Positions 33,391-40,932 of a DNA stretch of 55,691 bases are shown one piece after another. The DNA is from an uncultured Eubacteriales bacterium (GTDB lineage Bacteria > Bacillota > Clostridia > Peptostreptococcales > Anaerovoracaceae). How positions within the stretch are numbered: position 1 is the first letter of the stretch; every line of letters starts with the position of its first letter. The notes under the pieces are model-generated. The model did no database searches. It was given only the letters and a program-made list of their open reading frames with translations, and was not told the origin of the DNA. The stretch spans positions 1 through 55,691 of the forward strand of contig CACYFF010000017.1 of assembly GCA_902773665.1 (NCBI GenBank), read 5' to 3'. Position numbers and translations under genes: made by a program.

Positions 33391-33746
33391 CGGTTCTGTT
33401 CGTTTCCTTTCGCACCGTTGGGGCTTACGCCCATGATGTGTATGTTTACCTGGGAGACTTTGCGGTCCGTAAAATCCTCCACTCTGTGTTTTACGTTCTC
33501 CTGGATGTTCCAGGCGGTATCGGGGATCTTCGCTCCGAACGAGACGTTCAGATAAACGTCGATCTCGAGGCCTTTTTTCGTGTCGGCGATCTTAATGCCC
33601 TTTGCGCCGTCCTTCTCCTTGCCGATGGATGCCATGGCGGGCAGCGGCGCCATTTCCGCTACGCCCGTCGTATGCAGCACCGCGTTCATCGCGCAGATCG
33701 ATACGATCTCCTGCGGCATCTTCTCTTGTAAAGAAAATTCGTTCAT
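33387..33746 (-). CDS. Asp23/Gls24 family envelope stress protein
   Basis: A 119-residue member of the Asp23/Gls24 (YqhY-like) family. Signature parts: IVSICAMNAVLHTTGVAEMA, then LEIDVYLNVSFGAKIPDTAWNIQENVKHRVED and VSQVNIHIMGV. In Bacillus the YqhY protein is linked to fatty acid synthesis control and lies before nusB, as here. It is the first gene of the operon that runs to tlyA, and has its own promoter embedded in the mltG terminator. Confidence 0.92.
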   Translation of the reverse strand: MNEFSLQEKMPQEIVSICAMNAVLHTTGVAEMAPLPAMASIGKEKDGAKGIKIADTKKGLEIDVYLNVSFGAKIPDTAWNIQENVKHRVEDFTDRKVSQVNIHIMGVSPNGAKGNEQNR

Positions 33747-33786
33747 TGTTGCACGTCAAAAAACCGGCCGATAAAATACCAAGTTA

Positions 33787-33815
33787 ATTATACCAAAAAG
33801 GAGGCGGTTCTTCAA
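33787..33815 (-). promoter_or_regulatory. Promoter of the asp23-nusB-xse-ispA-dxs operon
   Basis: On the - strand: -35 TTGAAG (33815-33810) and a perfect -10 TATAAT (33792-33787) with a 17-base spacer. The -35 lies in the loop of the mltG terminator and the spacer is its 3' arm and T-run. Confidence 0.8.
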
Positions 33816-33830
33816 CGGAACTGCCTCCTT
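33794..33830 (-). terminator. mltG terminator
   Basis: On the - strand AAGGAGGCAGTTC (33830-33818) pairs with GAACCGCCTCCTT (33810-33798) with one mismatch, followed by more Ts. It lies 22 bases after the mltG stop. Confidence 0.85.
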
Positions 33831-33851
33831 CTCTGCATATCGTTTTCTGTT

Positions 33852-34961
33852 TTACAGGCTGTTGAGATACTCGGCTTTGTACTGTTCGAACGTCGCCGCA
33901 TCTTCCGCGAAATTGTGTTCGCCGGAGCCGTCCCCCTTCAGCACGTAGTAGATATAGTTCGTGGTGGCCGGATACAGGGCGCCTTCGATGCTGGCTTCAC
34001 CGCTGGAGCAGATCGGTCCGACGGGAAGGCCCGCATAGGCATAGGTGTTATATGGCGAATCGACTTCCAAATCGCTGTAGTAGACCCTCTCCTTCCACTC
34101 GCCCAAGGCGTAGAGCACGGTGGCATCGATCTGCAGCTTCATGCCGATATTCAGACGGTTATAGATGACGGATGCGATCTTGTCTCTGTCGGTCGCTGCC
34201 TTGGATTCCCGTTCGACCAGGGATGCCAGGGTGACCATCTCATGGACGGTAAGTCCGTTGACCGTGCCGCCGTCCGTACCGCCGGCCTCCTGCCAAAGCG
34301 GTGTAAACACGGCGTCAAACTGGCTCAGCATGCGCTCCACGATGTCGTGCGCCGCAGCCCCCACAGGCACCCGGTAAGTCTCCGGATACAGGAATCCTTC
34401 CAGACGGTTCGCCTTCGCCGAGACCGTGCCGCTGGGATCCGCCTCGTTTGTGACCCCGTTCAGGAACCAGAAGACAGACTCCCAGTCCTCCTCGCAGGCT
34501 GCGTAGAATTCCTCCGGACTTGCGATGAGCCCTTCCTCCGCCAGTTTTTCCGCCGTATCCTTTATGGTGTAACCCTCCGGGATGGTAAAGCTGACTTCCG
34601 CCTTGCGTCCGTTCTGCAGCAGATCCATGATCTCGCTCGTCGTCATGGACGGCGAGAACTGGTAATCGCCCGCCTGGAACGTACCGTCCAGCCCGTTCAG
34701 TCTGGATTTCATCTTAAACTTTTTAACATCCGGAATGATGCCGTTGTCGTACAGGATCTGGGCGATGCTCGTCGTCGTCGATCCCGCCGGGATGCTGACA
34801 GAGATCATCTCTGTATTTGCCGGATCCAGGGCCACGTCGTATTTCTTATAATCCGTGTAGACCTTGCTCGCGATGATGTAGATCAGCACGAATATGACGA
34901 TGAGCAGCAGGATGACGATCTTTAAGCCGCCCTTCTTTTTCTTTTCTCTTCTTCCAGCCAT
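33852..34961 (-). CDS. mltG: Endolytic transglycosylase MltG
   Basis: A 369-residue YceG-family membrane enzyme that cuts nascent glycan strands and sets their length. A basic N-terminus (RREKKKKGG) and one membrane helix (about 15-34) lead to an extracytoplasmic LysM-like part (SVSIPAGSTTTSIAQILYD) and the catalytic domain with the Glu in LASLVERESK, QIDATVLYALG, the motif NTYAYAGLPVGPICSSG and a C-terminal YYVLKGDGSGEHNFA. The ATG is preceded by a clear -10 TATAAT. Full length. Confidence 0.96.
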   Translation of the reverse strand: MAGRREKKKKGGLKIVILLLIVIFVLIYIIASKVYTDYKKYDVALDPANTEMISVSIPAGSTTTSIAQILYDNGIIPDVKKFKMKSRLNGLDGTFQAGDYQFSPSMTTSEIMDLLQNGRKAEVSFTIPEGYTIKDTAEKLAEEGLIASPEEFYAACEEDWESVFWFLNGVTNEADPSGTVSAKANRLEGFLYPETYRVPVGAAAHDIVERMLSQFDAVFTPLWQEAGGTDGGTVNGLTVHEMVTLASLVERESKAATDRDKIASVIYNRLNIGMKLQIDATVLYALGEWKERVYYSDLEVDSPYNTYAYAGLPVGPICSSGEASIEGALYPATTNYIYYVLKGDGSGEHNFAEDAATFEQYKAEYLNSL

Positions 34962-35000
34962 ATGCTTTCGTTTTCCTTTCGAATACGGAATAAACCATCA

Positions 35001-35012
35001 GAGATTATACCA
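35001..35012 (-). promoter_or_regulatory. Extended -10 promoter element for mltG
   Basis: TGGTATAAT on the - strand (-10 at 35009-35004) is an extended -10 43 bases before the mltG ATG. No strong -35 is visible. Confidence 0.6.
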
Positions 35013-35038
35013 TAACCGGCCCTGTTAATCCATTGGCT

Positions 35039-35587
35039 CTACAGAAGCTTCATCATCCACAGCATGTCCGCATAGGTGCCGTCGGCGTATTTCATATTGC
35101 GGGGCAGACGGCCGAAGACCTGAAACCCAAGGCTTTCATACAGTGCGATCGCTGCCGTGTTCTCTGAAGCCACTTCCAGTTCCGCCTGTTCGTAGCCGTA
35201 TTCCTTTGCCAGGGTCAGAACGTGCTCCATCAGCATACGGCCGATGCCGCTGCTCCAGTAGTCCTTGTATAGCGCGATGCCGATCTCACAGCGGTGGGCT
35301 GCCCTGCGGTGGGGCGCTGAATGGAAAACGCTGCAGCTGCCTGCGATGCGGCCTTCCACCTCCGCCAGCGCCATGCATTCCCGTTCCGCATCCAGACGGC
35401 CCTGCAGAAACTGTCCTTCCAGTTCCGGAGTCATGCTGATTTCATCGGGCTCGCGCAATAAAAAAGGAGTCTCCCCGCTGGTCGTCTTCAGATACTCGAT
35501 GAGCGCGGGCGCATCGCTCAGTTCGGGACTGCGCAGCAGCACGCGGCGCCCCTGTTTATCGGTCTTTTCTACCGGTTCAAAACGCAT
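35039..35587 (-). CDS. GNAT family N-acetyltransferase
   Basis: A 182-residue Gcn5-related acetyltransferase. The acetyl-CoA motif A is visible as EIGIALYKDYWSSGIGRMLMEHVL, followed by the motif B region YESLGFQVFGRLPRNM. It starts with RRVLLRSPELSDAPALIEYL, as in RimI/RimJ-like and ribosomal or small-molecule acetyltransferases; the substrate cannot be assigned. I use the ATG at 35587 (GGGGA upstream). The frame stays open 49 codons further but passes through a tRNA-like T-arm, so that part is not coding. Confidence 0.88.
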   Translation of the reverse strand: MRFEPVEKTDKQGRRVLLRSPELSDAPALIEYLKTTSGETPFLLREPDEISMTPELEGQFLQGRLDAERECMALAEVEGRIAGSCSVFHSAPHRRAAHRCEIGIALYKDYWSSGIGRMLMEHVLTLAKEYGYEQAELEVASENTAAIALYESLGFQVFGRLPRNMKYADGTYADMLWMMKLL

Positions 35588-35642
35588 AATAAAAATTCCC
35601 CTTTCCCGCCCTCGCTCTGCAGGCAAATATCTGGTCGTGCGC

Positions 35643-35674
35643 GATACGCGATGCCGGATGCGTGGATACGCGAT
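35643..35674. repeat. Direct repeat GATACGCGAT upstream of the GNAT gene
   Basis: Two identical 10-mers (35643-35652 and 35665-35674) lie 56-87 bases before the GNAT start, spaced 22 bases apart (about two helical turns). They could bind a regulator; the identity is unknown. Confidence 0.35.
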
Positions 35675-35689
35675 CGGAGCATACGGTAT

Positions 35690-35760
35690 TCTCGGGGATT
35701 CGAACCCCGGGCGGGCTCTGCCGCCCTCTTCCAACTGATGGTCTTGCGACCGGTGCAGCC
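35690..35760 (-). other. tRNA-like remnant (T-arm only)
   Basis: CGGGGTTCGAATCCCCG on the - strand (35709-35693) is a perfect 5-bp T-stem with a canonical TTCGAAT loop. Just before it are a GGGCGG/CCGCCC hairpin and AGTTGGAAGA, which resembles a D-loop. No 7-bp acceptor stem, D-stem or legal anticodon arm closes around them, so this is not a complete tRNA. It may be a degraded tRNA or an old integration scar. Confidence 0.4.
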
Positions 35761-35813
35761 TTCCGCCGCTGCCGCGTGATATTCACCCCTGCAGAACTAC
35801 CGTCTGCAAAACT

Positions 35814-36269
35814 TTATTCCATCAGGTCGGCCGTCCAGTTCGCCTGCTGGATCTTGTTGTCCAGCAGCCGGATCTCCTTAGCCAGTTCGTCCGCTTTCTT
35901 CTGCAGCTGCGCCGCCTTCAGTACGGGAACGATCTTGATTTCCGTGTTGCGGGCCCGCTGCGTGGACTGGGAGGCGGCGTACAGGATGTCGCGGTAGGCG
36001 CTCTGCTTGACCCGCAGAACGTCCTTCTTCGCGATCAGCTCCGTCAACGTCTGCCCGTCCACTTTATAGGCGCAGTTCGTCAGATTGATCTGACGGATGA
36101 GGTATTCCAGCCGCGCGAGGCTCTCCTCCAGTTCCTTCATCAGTTTGTCCGGGTCCTCCGCCGGCTTTTCGCCTTCCTGCACCAGCACGTTGTTCTGGAT
36201 GCGCATGCGAAGCTGCTCGATCTTGCGGTTGAGATCCGCTCTTTCCTGTAAGCTTTCTGCCAATTTCAT
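35814..36269 (-). CDS. DIP1984 family protein
   Basis: A 151-residue, almost wholly helical protein of the DIP1984 family (sometimes called septicolysin-like, without proof of toxicity). It starts MKLAESLQERADLNRKIEQL, has LEYLIRQINLTNCAYKVDG and the end LLDNKIQQANWTADL. It probably forms coiled-coil oligomers. No signal peptide. The function is unknown. It follows the VanX-like gene by 13 bases. Confidence 0.88.
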   Translation of the reverse strand: MKLAESLQERADLNRKIEQLRMRIQNNVLVQEGEKPAEDPDKLMKELEESLARLEYLIRQINLTNCAYKVDGQTLTELIAKKDVLRVKQSAYRDILYAASQSTQRARNTEIKIVPVLKAAQLQKKADELAKEIRLLDNKIQQANWTADLME

Positions 36270-36282
36270 CGTCTTTTGCTCC

Positions 36283-36939
36283 TTATTTTCTTAAATATTC
36301 CGAATTCACCGGAAACTCGAAATACGTATCCGGATACGGTTCGTCCTTCAGCGTAAAATGCCACCATTCGCAGTCGATGGGCACAAAGCCGCAGCGCACC
36401 ATGGTGCTCTGCAGCAGCATGCGGTTGGCATATTGTTCCTTCGTGACCCCTTTGAAATCCGGATGCGACAGTTCGCCGAAGAAATCGAAGGGTCCGCCCA
36501 TATCCACTTCCTTGCCGGTCTTCATGTCCAGCAGTGTAAGGTCGATGGTGCTGCCACGGCTGTGGCTCGACTTGCTCGCTACGTAGCCCTTTTCGAACAG
36601 CTCTGTCTTCTGCAGATCCGGGTAGAAATACGATTTCATCCGCACATCGGTATCCTCGATGCCCCACAGCACAAAATGCCGCACGGCAGGAGCCGGACGG
36701 TAGGCGTCGAAGATCTTCAGCCGGTAGCCATAGACGTTCATTTCGTTCGCGACGGCCTTCAGCGCTCTTGCCGCTTCGATGGTGCACAGCGCCACCGGCT
36801 CTTCGTAGCCGTCGATGCGGTCACCGATAAAATTATAGGTGGAGTAATACCGTATCTCCTGCACGATGCCGGGTACGTATTCCCCCAGAACGACAAATCC
36901 GGAAGGATCCATCGTCACCTTCTTCTCAAAATCAGTCAT
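36283..36939 (-). CDS. D-alanyl-D-alanine dipeptidase (VanX/DdpX type, M15D)
   Basis: A 218-residue zinc dipeptidase that should hydrolyse D-Ala-D-Ala. Zinc ligands and active site follow VanX: His126 and Asp133 in SSHSRGSTIDLTL, Glu191 and His194 in CEWWHF, and an Arg in IFDAYRPAPAV. There is no signal peptide. There are no vanR/S/H/A genes around it, so this is more likely a peptidoglycan-recycling enzyme than a vancomycin-resistance factor. It follows the esterase-like gene by 3 bases. The unrelated D-peptidase dppA lies 20 kb away. Confidence 0.9.
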   Translation of the reverse strand: MTDFEKKVTMDPSGFVVLGEYVPGIVQEIRYYSTYNFIGDRIDGYEEPVALCTIEAARALKAVANEMNVYGYRLKIFDAYRPAPAVRHFVLWGIEDTDVRMKSYFYPDLQKTELFEKGYVASKSSHSRGSTIDLTLLDMKTGKEVDMGGPFDFFGELSHPDFKGVTKEQYANRMLLQSTMVRCGFVPIDCEWWHFTLKDEPYPDTYFEFPVNSEYLRK

Positions 36940-36942
36940 GAT

Positions 36943-37602
36943 CTATTCCGTTTGTTTTATGAGCCACGCAAAGCCCTTCGCCATGCGCAGATCCGGTTCC
37001 TTAAAATGATTGCCCGGATTCCACTCCAGGACGGTCCGCATGCCGTTCTCCGAAAGATAGGCATGAGCCTCCCGCACACAGTCGCCCACGGTGCGCATCA
37101 CGGGGTTGCGGGTCTTCTCTTCCTTATCGCCGAGGCTGAGATAGACAGCCTCTGTCTGCAGGGGGTGACCCTTCATAAAGTCCAGAAATCCCGGAAACCA
37201 CAGAGATCCGGAGGCGCTTGCGATGCCCCGGAAGGTATCCGTCTGACAGGCTGCCCAGACCGCAAATAGACCGGCCAGGGAATAGCCGCCGAGCAGCAGT
37301 TTTGCCTCTTTTCCTGCCTGCATGAGGATCTGCGGCACGATGTTCTCCAGAACAGCGTCCAGCGTGTCCTGAGCGCCTCCGCCAAATCCCTCGCTGCCGA
37401 ATACCGGCGGCGCTTCCCAGGGAGACAGGTCCTTGTTCCAGTCTTCCACCAGGACTGCGGTCAGACCAAATTCGCTGCGCCCGGACAGTTCCCGGATCTT
37501 CCCGAATTCGGAGGACAGAGATCCCTCTTCGTCCCCGCCCGTCAGCTGCACGAGCTGGAGCTGTGCTTTCGGCTCACCGAAAAACAAGGTCTTAGCGATC
37601 AT
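36943..37602 (-). CDS. Alpha/beta-hydrolase, esterase-like
   Basis: A 219-residue alpha/beta-hydrolase of the esterase D/Fes-like kind. The nucleophile elbow is GGYSLAGLFAVWA with Ser108, and a likely catalytic His is in WNPGNHFKEPD near residue 200. There is no signal peptide. The ATG at 37602 (AGGAGG upstream) overlaps the preceding gene by 11 bases; an in-frame extension to 37644 is less likely. Substrate unknown; it sits upstream of the VanX-like peptidase in the same run of genes. Confidence 0.82.
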   Translation of the reverse strand: MIAKTLFFGEPKAQLQLVQLTGGDEEGSLSSEFGKIRELSGRSEFGLTAVLVEDWNKDLSPWEAPPVFGSEGFGGGAQDTLDAVLENIVPQILMQAGKEAKLLLGGYSLAGLFAVWAACQTDTFRGIASASGSLWFPGFLDFMKGHPLQTEAVYLSLGDKEEKTRNPVMRTVGDCVREAHAYLSENGMRTVLEWNPGNHFKEPDLRMAKGFAWLIKQTE

Positions 37603-37888
37603 CCGGTTCCTCCTCTGCCAGCAGGCCATTGTTGTACAGCGCATTCACCTTCGCCTGGGCGTATTCTGCAATGTGCTTGCCCCGGAGCCTGTCCCGCTCC
37701 GCCAGGATCGCCAGCATCTCGTCCGCGAATTCCTGAGGCGGCGCCATTCCCGCCCGGCTTACGTAGGCGATCATGCGCTCTTCCGTATAGGGCGTATGCA
37801 TCTGCTGCGCCACAAGGTCGGCAAACTCAGACGGATAACCTTTGCGCGTCATCAGTTCATAGAGTTTTTCGCTGCGCGTTTCTTTCAC
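37592..37888 (-). CDS. Hypothetical protein, 98 residues
   Basis: A small soluble protein that I do not recognise beyond a resemblance to short helical clostridial proteins. It reads MKETRSEKLYELMTRKGYPS, then EFADLVAQQMHTPYTEERMIAYVSRAG, and ends with acidic LLAEEEPDDR. No signal peptide, metal site or membrane segment. It overlaps the esterase gene by 11 bases and lies 15 bases after the next gene upstream. The pattern resembles an all-helical fold. No function assigned. Confidence 0.65.
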   Translation of the reverse strand: MKETRSEKLYELMTRKGYPSEFADLVAQQMHTPYTEERMIAYVSRAGMAPPQEFADEMLAILAERDRLRGKHIAEYAQAKVNALYNNGLLAEEEPDDR

Positions 37889-37903
37889 AGAATCCTCCGC
37901 AGA

Positions 37904-38290
37904 TCAGCGCAGCATCGCCGGATCCGGTTCGTACCGCTCGACATCGAAGCAGGAAAATGCCAGGTCGCTTTCGGAGTAGAACGCCACATAATAAGCCATG
38001 CCGGGCTGTGCGCGCTCGAATTCCTTCTTATCCACTTCCACGCCTGTTTTTTCTTCTCCGAAATAAAGCATATAATAATACGCCCAGGCGTTGCTTGGGT
38101 TATCCGGATCCGGATCTTTCTTTTCCGCCTTATCGGTAACGGTCATCAGCTTCAGATAGGCTTTTTCCGGATCACCGATCCCCTGCTTGCGCTGAGCCTT
38201 GCGCTGCAAGGCAAAGAACATGGCGTTCACCAGGCCTTTGCCGCCCGCAGCGCTTTCCTTGAGGAGACGTTTTGTGATCGTTGTTTTCAT
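37904..38290 (-). CDS. Hypothetical protein, 128 residues
   Basis: A small protein starting MKTTITKRLLKESAAGGKGL, with a basic N-terminal half, an acidic middle (DKAEKKDPDPDNPSN) and an aromatic-rich C-terminal half (AYYYMLYFGEEKTGVEV, then YYVAFYSESDLAFSCFDVERYE). I do not recognise the family. The start at 38290 has GGAGGTG upstream; the longer frame overlaps the neighbouring gene's codons and looks unnatural. It is likely co-transcribed with 38,322-38,771. Confidence 0.6.
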   Translation of the reverse strand: MKTTITKRLLKESAAGGKGLVNAMFFALQRKAQRKQGIGDPEKAYLKLMTVTDKAEKKDPDPDNPSNAWAYYYMLYFGEEKTGVEVDKKEFERAQPGMAYYVAFYSESDLAFSCFDVERYEPDPAMLR

Positions 38291-38321
38291 AGATGCGTGC
38301 ACCTCCTTCAGAGAATGGGTA

Positions 38322-38771
38322 CTATTCTTCTCCCAGCCAGAGGAAGAATCCTTCTGCCAGGAGCATGGGCCGCAGCAGATCCAGGATGTTCGAATCCGGG
38401 TCGTAGACGGCAAGATCGGTATAGCCGACATCCAGGTCGATCATGGCGTTCTGTGCCGGGAAAAGGACCCGCAGCTGCGCTGTCTGCGGGGCCTCCAGAA
38501 CCTTTTGCACGAAGACAGCCGGTTCCGGGTCTTCTTCCCAGCTTTCGCCGCAATCGAAGGAAACTGCCATGCTGTAATAACAGTTGAGCCGAATCAGGAT
38601 CTCCGCATATCTGCGATAGATCTCCCGGATCCGGTCTTTTTGCAGAAAGTACTTTTCCACGTCAAAATACCGGTCCGGTTTGCCGGCCGGCACCCGTTTC
38701 GGGAGGATGTCTGCGACCCAGTAAGGTCCGTCGATAAGATGTTCGATGATGCGGTCGTACTCAGTAAACAT
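38322..38771 (-). CDS. Hypothetical protein, 149 residues
   Basis: An unrecognised soluble protein, MFTEYDRIIEHLIDGPYWVADILPKRVP, followed by a helical part and an acidic, hydrophobic C-terminal half (NAMIDLDVGYTDLAVYDPDSNI, ending LWLGEE). It resembles small clostridial proteins of unknown role encoded in pairs with the downstream gene type. I start at the ATG at 38771, which follows GGAG with 8-base spacing; an in-frame TTG/ATG at 38789 is weaker. First gene of a short run to the VanX-like peptidase. Confidence 0.6.
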   Translation of the reverse strand: MFTEYDRIIEHLIDGPYWVADILPKRVPAGKPDRYFDVEKYFLQKDRIREIYRRYAEILIRLNCYYSMAVSFDCGESWEEDPEPAVFVQKVLEAPQTAQLRVLFPAQNAMIDLDVGYTDLAVYDPDSNILDLLRPMLLAEGFFLWLGEE

Positions 38772-38811
38772 TAGTTTCTCCGATAACATTGTACCATATT
38801 GAACAATTGCT

Positions 38812-38864
38812 CGACGGATTTCTTTGAGCTGCCTGTGAGAGGGGCAGCGAAGAGAAATCCGTCG
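38812..38864. repeat. Long hairpin between efp and the next gene
   Basis: CGACGGATTTCT (38812-38823) pairs perfectly with AGAAATCCGTCG (38853-38864), and inside it GCTGCC (38828-38833) pairs with GGCAGC (38843-38848). It has no T-run and lies just downstream of the efp terminator, 41 bases before the next gene's start. It could be a small palindromic insertion or a leader hairpin. Confidence 0.65.
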
Positions 38865-38884
38865 TAAGAATATTCAAAATATCG

Positions 38885-38913
38885 CAAAAAGCGGAAGGCA
38901 TGCACCTTCCGCT
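38885..38913 (-). terminator. efp terminator
   Basis: On the - strand AGCGGAAGG pairs with CCTTCCGCT (38913-38905 with 38898-38890) around a 6-base loop, followed by TTTTT. It ends the long housekeeping run. Confidence 0.9.
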
Positions 38914-38936
38914 GATGAGGTCTATTTCCTTTCAGA

Positions 38937-39500
38937 TCATTCCTTGGCTCTGCCCAGATAAGAACCGTCTCTGGTGTCGATCTGGATGAGTTCGCCTTCT
39001 TCGATGAAGATGGGCACCTGAACGGTAGCGCCGGTTTCTACAACTGCGTTCTTGGTAACGTTGGTCGCGGTGTCGCCCTTGACGCCCGGTTCGGTCTCGA
39101 TGACCTTCAGGTTAACGAAGTTGGGAGCTTCTACGAGGAAGGGCTTTTCCTTGAAGAAGGAAACGGTAACTTCATCGTTCTCGCGGATGTACTTGATGGC
39201 ATCTTCCACAATGTCCTGTGTAAAGGGAACCATGTCGAAGGTATCCGGGTCCATAAAGTAATAGAGTTCGCCGTCGTTGTAGGAATAGGTCATCTTCTTA
39301 CGGTCGATGTGAGCCTGTTCGAACTTGTCGCTGGGGTTGAAGGCTTCTTCGCGGGTAGCACCGGTCAGAATGTTTCTGTACTTGGTGCGTACGAACGCAG
39401 CGCCTTTGCCCGGCTTAACGTGCTGGAAGGAGATGACGACGTGGGGTTCGCCGTTGATCTCGAAGGTAATGCCGTTTCTGAAATCGCCTGCAGTAATCAT
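38937..39500 (-). CDS. efp: Elongation factor P
   Basis: Rescues ribosomes stalled at polyproline. The 187 residues cover the three beta-barrel domains. The N-terminal KOW-like domain ends in the loop [14 protein letters not shown], with the modifiable Lys at about position 32 (the exact modification differs between species). The C-terminal OB domain closes with [17 protein letters not shown]. The ATG has AGGAACC upstream. It lies behind an M24 peptidase gene, a common arrangement in Bacillota. Confidence 0.97.
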   Translation of the reverse strand: MITAGDFRNGITFEINGEPHVVISFQHVKPGKGAAFVRTKYRNILTGATREEAFNPSDKFEQAHIDRKKMTYSYNDGELYYFMDPDTFDMVPFTQDIVEDAIKYIRENDEVTVSFFKEKPFLVEAPNFVNLKVIETEPGVKGDTATNVTKNAVVETGATVQVPIFIEEGELIQIDTRDGSYLGRAKE

Positions 39501-39527
39501 AGGGTAGGTTCCTCCAAATGTATTAGA

Positions 39528-40601
39528 TTAGATAATGATTAACTCTTTGGGAGCTGTTAACGTAAGGTTTATTATACCATCTGCTTTTACAATGCACAAG
39601 TCTTCGATTCTAACACCGAATTTGCCCGGCAGATAGATGCCCGGTTCGATGGACATGATGGTGTTTTCCAGGATCACCTTCGGATACAGGGGGCTGAACC
39701 GGGGAGATTCGTGGATCTCCAGGCCCGTTCCGTGACCCAGACCATGGCCGAAGTATTCGCCGTATCCCGCGGCTGCGATGATATCCGCCGCGATCTTGTG
39801 GCATTCGTCCCCTTTCATCCCTGCGTGGATCTTATCGCAGCAGGTCTGCTGGGCCAGCCATACGGTCTCGTACACCTTCTTCATCTCATCCGTTGCATGG
39901 CCGATGGCGACTGTGCGGGTCATGTCCGCATGATAGCCGCCCACCATGGTGCCGTAGTCCATCGTGACGAAGTCGCCGTCTTCGATCTTTTTATCGCCCG
40001 GGACACCGTGGGGATAGCTGCTCTTGGCGCCGGAGACGCAGATCGTGTCGAAGGAGATGCCCTCGCCGCCGTGGGTGAGCATCCAGTGCTCCAGTTCCAC
40101 CGCTGCGTCGCGTTCGGTAACGCCGGGCTTTAAGTAATCCAGCATGTGCAGGAACGCTCTGGCGGAGATCTCCTCCGCCTGACGGGTAAGTTCCATCTCC
40201 TCTTCGTCCTTCACCATGCGCAGGTCTTCCACCAGGCCTTCCACCGGAAGGATCTCCTTGCCTTCCAGCTTTTTCGTGAAGTCCAGATAATCGCTCAGGG
40301 GCAGATAATCTCTTTCCACACCGATCTTCTTATAGGGGCAGGCCTGCAGCAGGTCGATGGGACGGGCTGTTCCGCTGGTCTCGTAAAAGTTGAGCCAGGT
40401 GAGCTCCTGCGCCATCTCCCGGTAACGGAAGTCCGTCAGGATGGTGGCTCTCGTCGGGGTGATCCACAGCGTGCAGTCGTTCCCCTTCTTGCCGGTAAAA
40501 TAAGAAACGTTTTCTACGTGATTGATGTAAAGACCGTCGATGCCTGCTGCCGCAAACTTCGCCTGCAGGCGTTCGATCCTCTGTTCGTATTTATTTTTCA
40601 A
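39528..40601 (-). CDS. M24 family Xaa-Pro aminopeptidase
   Basis: A 357-residue metallopeptidase that removes an N-terminal residue before proline. It has the creatinase N-domain (YINHVENVSYFTGKKGN) and a pita-bread catalytic domain with metal ligands: Asp in FVTMDYGTMVGGYHADMTRT (two), His in GHGLGHGTGLEIHESPR, Glu in MSIEPGIYLPGKFGVRIED and the last Glu there. Typical of PepP/YqhT-like enzymes next to efp. Its start overlaps the YlbF-like gene by 11 bases. Confidence 0.94.
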   Translation of the reverse strand: MKNKYEQRIERLQAKFAAAGIDGLYINHVENVSYFTGKKGNDCTLWITPTRATILTDFRYREMAQELTWLNFYETSGTARPIDLLQACPYKKIGVERDYLPLSDYLDFTKKLEGKEILPVEGLVEDLRMVKDEEEMELTRQAEEISARAFLHMLDYLKPGVTERDAAVELEHWMLTHGGEGISFDTICVSGAKSSYPHGVPGDKKIEDGDFVTMDYGTMVGGYHADMTRTVAIGHATDEMKKVYETVWLAQQTCCDKIHAGMKGDECHKIAADIIAAAGYGEYFGHGLGHGTGLEIHESPRFSPLYPKVILENTIMSIEPGIYLPGKFGVRIEDLCIVKADGIINLTLTAPKELIII

Positions 40602-40929
40602 AGCGCACCGCCTCTCCCAGGATGCCGTAGATCTCGGACACTACCTGCGTATAAGCCATCTCCGCCGCGAAGTACTGGGCTGCCAGCGGATCCTGCGCCA
40701 CGACGGCGTACAGCTGCTGTACCTGCTGCATCATCTCTTCGGGCGCCTTACCGCCGTTGAGCATCATCTGGGTCTGCACTTCCATGTTCTTATCCTGGAA
40801 GTCGTTCACCATCTTCGCCAGGGACGGCTCGGCGTCTACCTTGGCTTTTGCCGCCACGTAATTCTTGTACTGGTCCGTTTCCTTTAAGGATCTTGCCAGA
40901 TCGTGGGCCAGATCGTATACGTTGTTCAT
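40591..40929 (-). CDS. YlbF family regulator
   Basis: A 112-residue helical protein of the YlbF/YmcA (Com_YlbF) family. It reads MNNVYDLAHDLARSLKETDQYKNY, then DFQDKNMEVQTQMMLNG, and ends in QYFAAEMAYTQVVSEIYGILGEAV. In Bacillus, YlbF, YmcA and YaaT form a complex acting with RNase Y in mRNA maturation; a link to the neighbouring RNase J gene (3 bases away) fits that RNA role but is inferred. Confidence 0.88.
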   Translation of the reverse strand: MNNVYDLAHDLARSLKETDQYKNYVAAKAKVDAEPSLAKMVNDFQDKNMEVQTQMMLNGGKAPEEMMQQVQQLYAVVAQDPLAAQYFAAEMAYTQVVSEIYGILGEAVRFEK

Positions 40930-40932
40930 ATC

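Noticed and set aside
35588..35734. 49-codon extension of the GNAT gene
   Set aside because: It passes through a tRNA-like T-arm and has no ribosome site; ATG 35587 has GGGGA upstream.
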